The notes beneath the pieces were generated by a model, which saw only the letters and a program-made list of their open reading frames with translations, did no database searches and was not told where the DNA came from. This document shows positions 52,144 to 54,126 of a stretch of 54,126 nucleotides of DNA, one piece after another. Numbering within the stretch: the first letter of the stretch is position 1; the number at the start of each line of letters is the position of its first letter. The stretch spans positions 1 to 54,126 of the forward strand of contig CAMOIJ010000014.1 of NCBI GenBank assembly GCA_946615865.1, in the 5' to 3' direction. Source of the stretch: an uncultured Lachnospiraceae bacterium. Lineage in GTDB: Bacteria > Bacillota > Clostridia > Lachnospirales > Lachnospiraceae. Made by a program: the position numbers and the translations under genes.

Positions 52144-52175
52144 GACACACCAGCTGATTGGTGTGTCTATTTTTA
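52144..52175 (+). terminator. Terminator after toxin gene
   Basis: GACACACCA and TGGTGTGTC pair around GCTGAT; TATTTTTAC follows. It overlaps the stop of the convergent HAD gene. Confidence 0.9.
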
Positions 52176-52814
52176 CAAATATTCCATGACCCGCTCGATC
52201 CTGTCCGCCACCCGGCACATCCGACGCAGCTCATCGGTCGGTCCGGTCAGGTCCGGCACCATGACCACTTTTACTCCCGCGCTATACGCGCTCCTGACCC
52301 CGTTAGGCGAATCCTCGATCGCCAGGCACTCGCCGGGATCCAGCTCCAGCTTGCGACAGGCGAAAAGATAGACATCAGGAAAGGGCTTGCCCCGCTTCAC
52401 CTCTTTTACCGACACAAAGCTGTCAAAATACTGCCCGATCCCCAGGCTCTCCAGCGCCGGCTTTTTTTCTTCCGGAGTCGAGGATGTCACGATCACTTTC
52501 CTGACCGGGAGCTTTCTGATCTTTTCAAGAAAATCTTTTACACCGGGTTTGAGGTCGAAGGAGTGCTCTGACAAAAACTCCTTCATCAGTATTTTGCGCC
52601 GTGCCCGGATCCGGTCATAAGCGCCCGTTTCGTCTGCGGCTTCATCAACGATCTTACGGGCGATTGAGGAGTCGCAGCTTCTGAGCTGAAGAACGACGTC
52701 CTCCTTTAGCGGCAGACCAAGTTCTTGTGCCGCCTGCAGCCAGAACCGCCTGTATTCTTTCTCCGAGTCCAAAATGACCCCGTCAAGGTCAAACAAGATT
52801 GCCTTTGTCTGCAT
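52173..52814 (-). CDS. HAD phosphatase, beta-phosphoglucomutase-like
   Basis: A 213-residue HAD subfamily IA protein: motif I LFDLDGVILDSE, motif II VIVTSSTPEE, motif III/IV RGKPFPDVYLFA and IEDSPNGVRSAYSAG. Enzymes of this type act on sugar phosphates such as beta-glucose-1-P, 2-deoxyglucose-6-P or phosphoglycolate; a mutase would need Thr/Arg cap residues I cannot verify. It lies 42 bases downstream of a class II aldolase, so a role in sugar phosphate metabolism is likely. Confidence 0.87.
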   Translation of the reverse strand: MQTKAILFDLDGVILDSEKEYRRFWLQAAQELGLPLKEDVVLQLRSCDSSIARKIVDEAADETGAYDRIRARRKILMKEFLSEHSFDLKPGVKDFLEKIRKLPVRKVIVTSSTPEEKKPALESLGIGQYFDSFVSVKEVKRGKPFPDVYLFACRKLELDPGECLAIEDSPNGVRSAYSAGVKVVMVPDLTGPTDELRRMCRVADRIERVMEYL

Positions 52815-52856
52815 TGTTCTCCATCTTAAATCACTCAGACTCTTTTGTCTGATTTC

Positions 52857-53696
52857 TCATCCTTTGGGAGCCATAAACACAATCATCGCCTTCTCCGCAT
52901 CCGCCTGCATTGCTTTCTGCGCCGCAAATGCGAGATCGTGGAAGAAAGTCACATCTTCCTTTGCGAGAAGTTCCCGGACCGCCCGGCTTCCCGCAGTGGA
53001 CATGTAGGTGTAATAATTGATCTTGCGGATGCCTGCCTTGATCGCTCTGCGGAAATCATCCTCTGAAACGCCGCTCCCGCCGTGCATGACAAGGGGCAGG
53101 CCTGTCTTCTCCGAAATAATACGTACCCTTTCAAAGTCAAGCATTGGTTTTGCTTTGTAGATGCCGTGTGCAGTGCCAAAGCTGGGTGCAAGCGCATCGA
53201 TCCCTGTCTCCCGGCAAAACTTCTCCGCCTGTGCCGGATCGGTATATACAGGTCCTGATGCCGCCTCTACTCCCTCGCGGGAGGGCATCGCTCCAAGCTC
53301 CGCCTCGACGCCGGCATTGAAGCTCCGGGCCATTGCCACTGCCTTCTTTGTATTCATGAGATTCTCTTCATAAGGAAGAAGGCTGCCGTCGTACATAATA
53401 CCGGTAAACCCGATCTCCAGTGACCTCTCGATATAATCGAGAGTCTCGCCGTGATCGAGCTGCACACAAACCGGAACGCCGGCTTTCTCTGCCGCCTGTA
53501 CCATTACGGGACCAATCTTTTCGAGCGGAGAAATGTTCTCGTGCAGCTCCGCATGGGAGATGATCACGGGTGTACCGAGTTTCTCCGCCGCGTCGATCAC
53601 TGCGATCAGACATTCCAAATTTGGTGTATTGAAAGCACCGACCGCACATTTTCTTTCTTCCGCGATCGCAAGGATCTCTTTCAGGTTAACAAGCAT
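52857..53696 (-). CDS. Class II ketose-bisphosphate aldolase
   Basis: A 279-residue zinc aldolase of the fructose/tagatose-bisphosphate family, which splits ketose bisphosphates to dihydroxyacetone phosphate and an aldehyde. The catalytic Asp and first zinc His are in CVQLDHGET, further metal residues in GVEAELGA (Glu), SFGTAHGIY (His) and LVMHGGSGVS (His), and the phosphate site in RKINYYTYMS. The sequence QLDH and TAHGIYK with the replaced residues suggests specialisation (KbaY/GatY-like or a deoxy-gluconate type) rather than the main glycolytic enzyme. Followed by a HAD phosphatase. Confidence 0.88.
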   Translation of the reverse strand: MLVNLKEILAIAEERKCAVGAFNTPNLECLIAVIDAAEKLGTPVIISHAELHENISPLEKIGPVMVQAAEKAGVPVCVQLDHGETLDYIERSLEIGFTGIMYDGSLLPYEENLMNTKKAVAMARSFNAGVEAELGAMPSREGVEAASGPVYTDPAQAEKFCRETGIDALAPSFGTAHGIYKAKPMLDFERVRIISEKTGLPLVMHGGSGVSEDDFRRAIKAGIRKINYYTYMSTAGSRAVRELLAKEDVTFFHDLAFAAQKAMQADAEKAMIVFMAPKG

Positions 53697-53846
53697 TTAT
53701 GAACCTCCTTCTCCTTTACGATTGATTTCCTTAAGCTTTGGCTTATCGGAAACAGTCAATATACCTGCGTTCATGATACCATGTTTAGCGCCTGTTTGTA
53801 CTGTGGTGATACGAAAAACCAAAGAAGCCGGTTCTGGTATCTTCTG

Positions 53847-53887
53847 TTTTACTTTATAATGAATGCGTATGGATTTTTGAATCAGAA
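53847..53887 (+). promoter_or_regulatory. Shared promoter/operator element, flavin reductase copy
   Basis: TTTTACTTTATAATGAATGC followed by GTATGGATTTTTGAATCAGAA. It matches the MATE-gene element at 37 of 41 bases, including TATAAT and the dyad TTxTGAATCAGAA, and lies 19 bases before the start codon (20 in the MATE gene). Confidence 0.7.
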
Positions 53888-53906
53888 AATATGACAGGAG
53901 GAAGAA

Positions 53907-54126
53907 ATGAAACTTACAACCGATATTTTTTCAGAGTTCGATCAGGTGTGGGCCCTGGTGACCGCAGGCACTCCCGACAACTTCAACACAATGACGATCA
54001 GTTGGGGCGGTATGGGCACCCTTTGGGGCAAGCCGGTTGTCACAGTTTATATAAGGACATCCAGATATACTCACGAATTCGTCGATGCCAATGAATACTT
54101 TACCATCAGCTTCTACCCTGAGGAGT
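53907..54126 (+). CDS. Flavin reductase-like (flavoredoxin) protein, partial
   Basis: The first 73 residues of an FMN-binding split-barrel protein, cut by the window end. It opens FDQVWALVTAGTPDNFNTMT, with ISWGGMGTLWGKPVVTVYIR, YTHEFVDANEYFTISFYPEE (the typical ISWGxxGxxWxKP and FTISFYPEE pattern). Such proteins carry FMN and transfer electrons or reduce flavins. AGGAGG precedes ATG by five bases. The upstream element is shared with the MATE exporter. Confidence 0.85.
   Translation, partial: MKLTTDIFSEFDQVWALVTAGTPDNFNTMTISWGGMGTLWGKPVVTVYIRTSRYTHEFVDANEYFTISFYPEE

Overview
The window looks like chromosomal DNA of an anaerobic gut-type clostridium, most likely a Lachnospiraceae relative. 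The evidence is the suf order C-B-D-S-U, a PPi-dependent phosphofructokinase, a GGGtGRT/NifU-like pair, a C_GCAxxG_C_C protein, DUF6273, DUF975 and DUF6765 proteins, beta-glucoside PTS and GH1/GH28/GH32 enzymes, and strong AGGAGG ribosome binding sites. Base composition is balanced (about half G+C by eye). I saw no rRNA, tRNA, CRISPR array or intact transposase. Species-level assignment is not possible from sequence reading alone.

Layout. 0-6.6 kb: a leftward sugar block with an Fe-S flavin reductase, a MerR regulator, and the PTS EIIBCA/6-phospho-beta-glucosidase pair; two promoters in it have the 19-bp spacer typical of MerR control. 6.6-14 kb: a region full of copies of one palindromic repeat (arm GACCTCTGGGGTAGTTTGTC), with a phosphodiesterase, a DUF6273 lipoprotein, a GNAT, a truncated hydrolase, two tandem GG-leader SH3b peptides and an ABC-2 exporter. 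Two unrelated genes there end in the same repeat-encoded tail. 14-22.9 kb: small membrane proteins, a DUF6765 protein, a GPH sugar symporter, a transketolase scrap, a beta-propeller-like protein with a HAD phosphatase, peptidase E and a GH32 invertase. 23-26.1 kb: two arrays of about 62-63-bp hairpin repeats flank a radical SAM/Cys-rich lipoprotein pair and a C_GCAxxG_C_C protein. 26-30 kb: GGGtGRT and its NifU-like partner, a Dabb protein and a GH28. 30.4-36.3 kb: sufCBDSU then mnmA, a sulfur-mobilisation block. 36.4-43.3 kb: a 72-bp hairpin array, a TIR-transmembrane-C-type-lectin protein, a TGS-less ThrS, an HTH-Uma2 fusion, PFP and a NifU C-domain protein. 43.3-47 kb: DUF975, a sensor-deleted PP2C phosphatase and a MATE exporter. 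47-51.5 kb: an amino-acid ABC importer whose binding protein is an SBP_bac_3-NlpA fusion, preceded by a Met/Cys-rich leader peptide and a classical attenuator. 51.5-54.1 kb: a Phd/ParE toxin-antitoxin pair, a HAD, a class II aldolase and a partial flavin reductase.

The strongest candidates for new biology are: (i) the sulfur-amino-acid attenuator in front of the fused two-receptor importer; (ii) the TIR-TM-lectin protein, laid out like a receptor; (iii) the palindromic repeat family that overwrites stop codons and donates C-termini; and (iv) the radical SAM/lipoprotein pair between hairpin-repeat arrays. All functional statements are by motif reading; no database search was possible.
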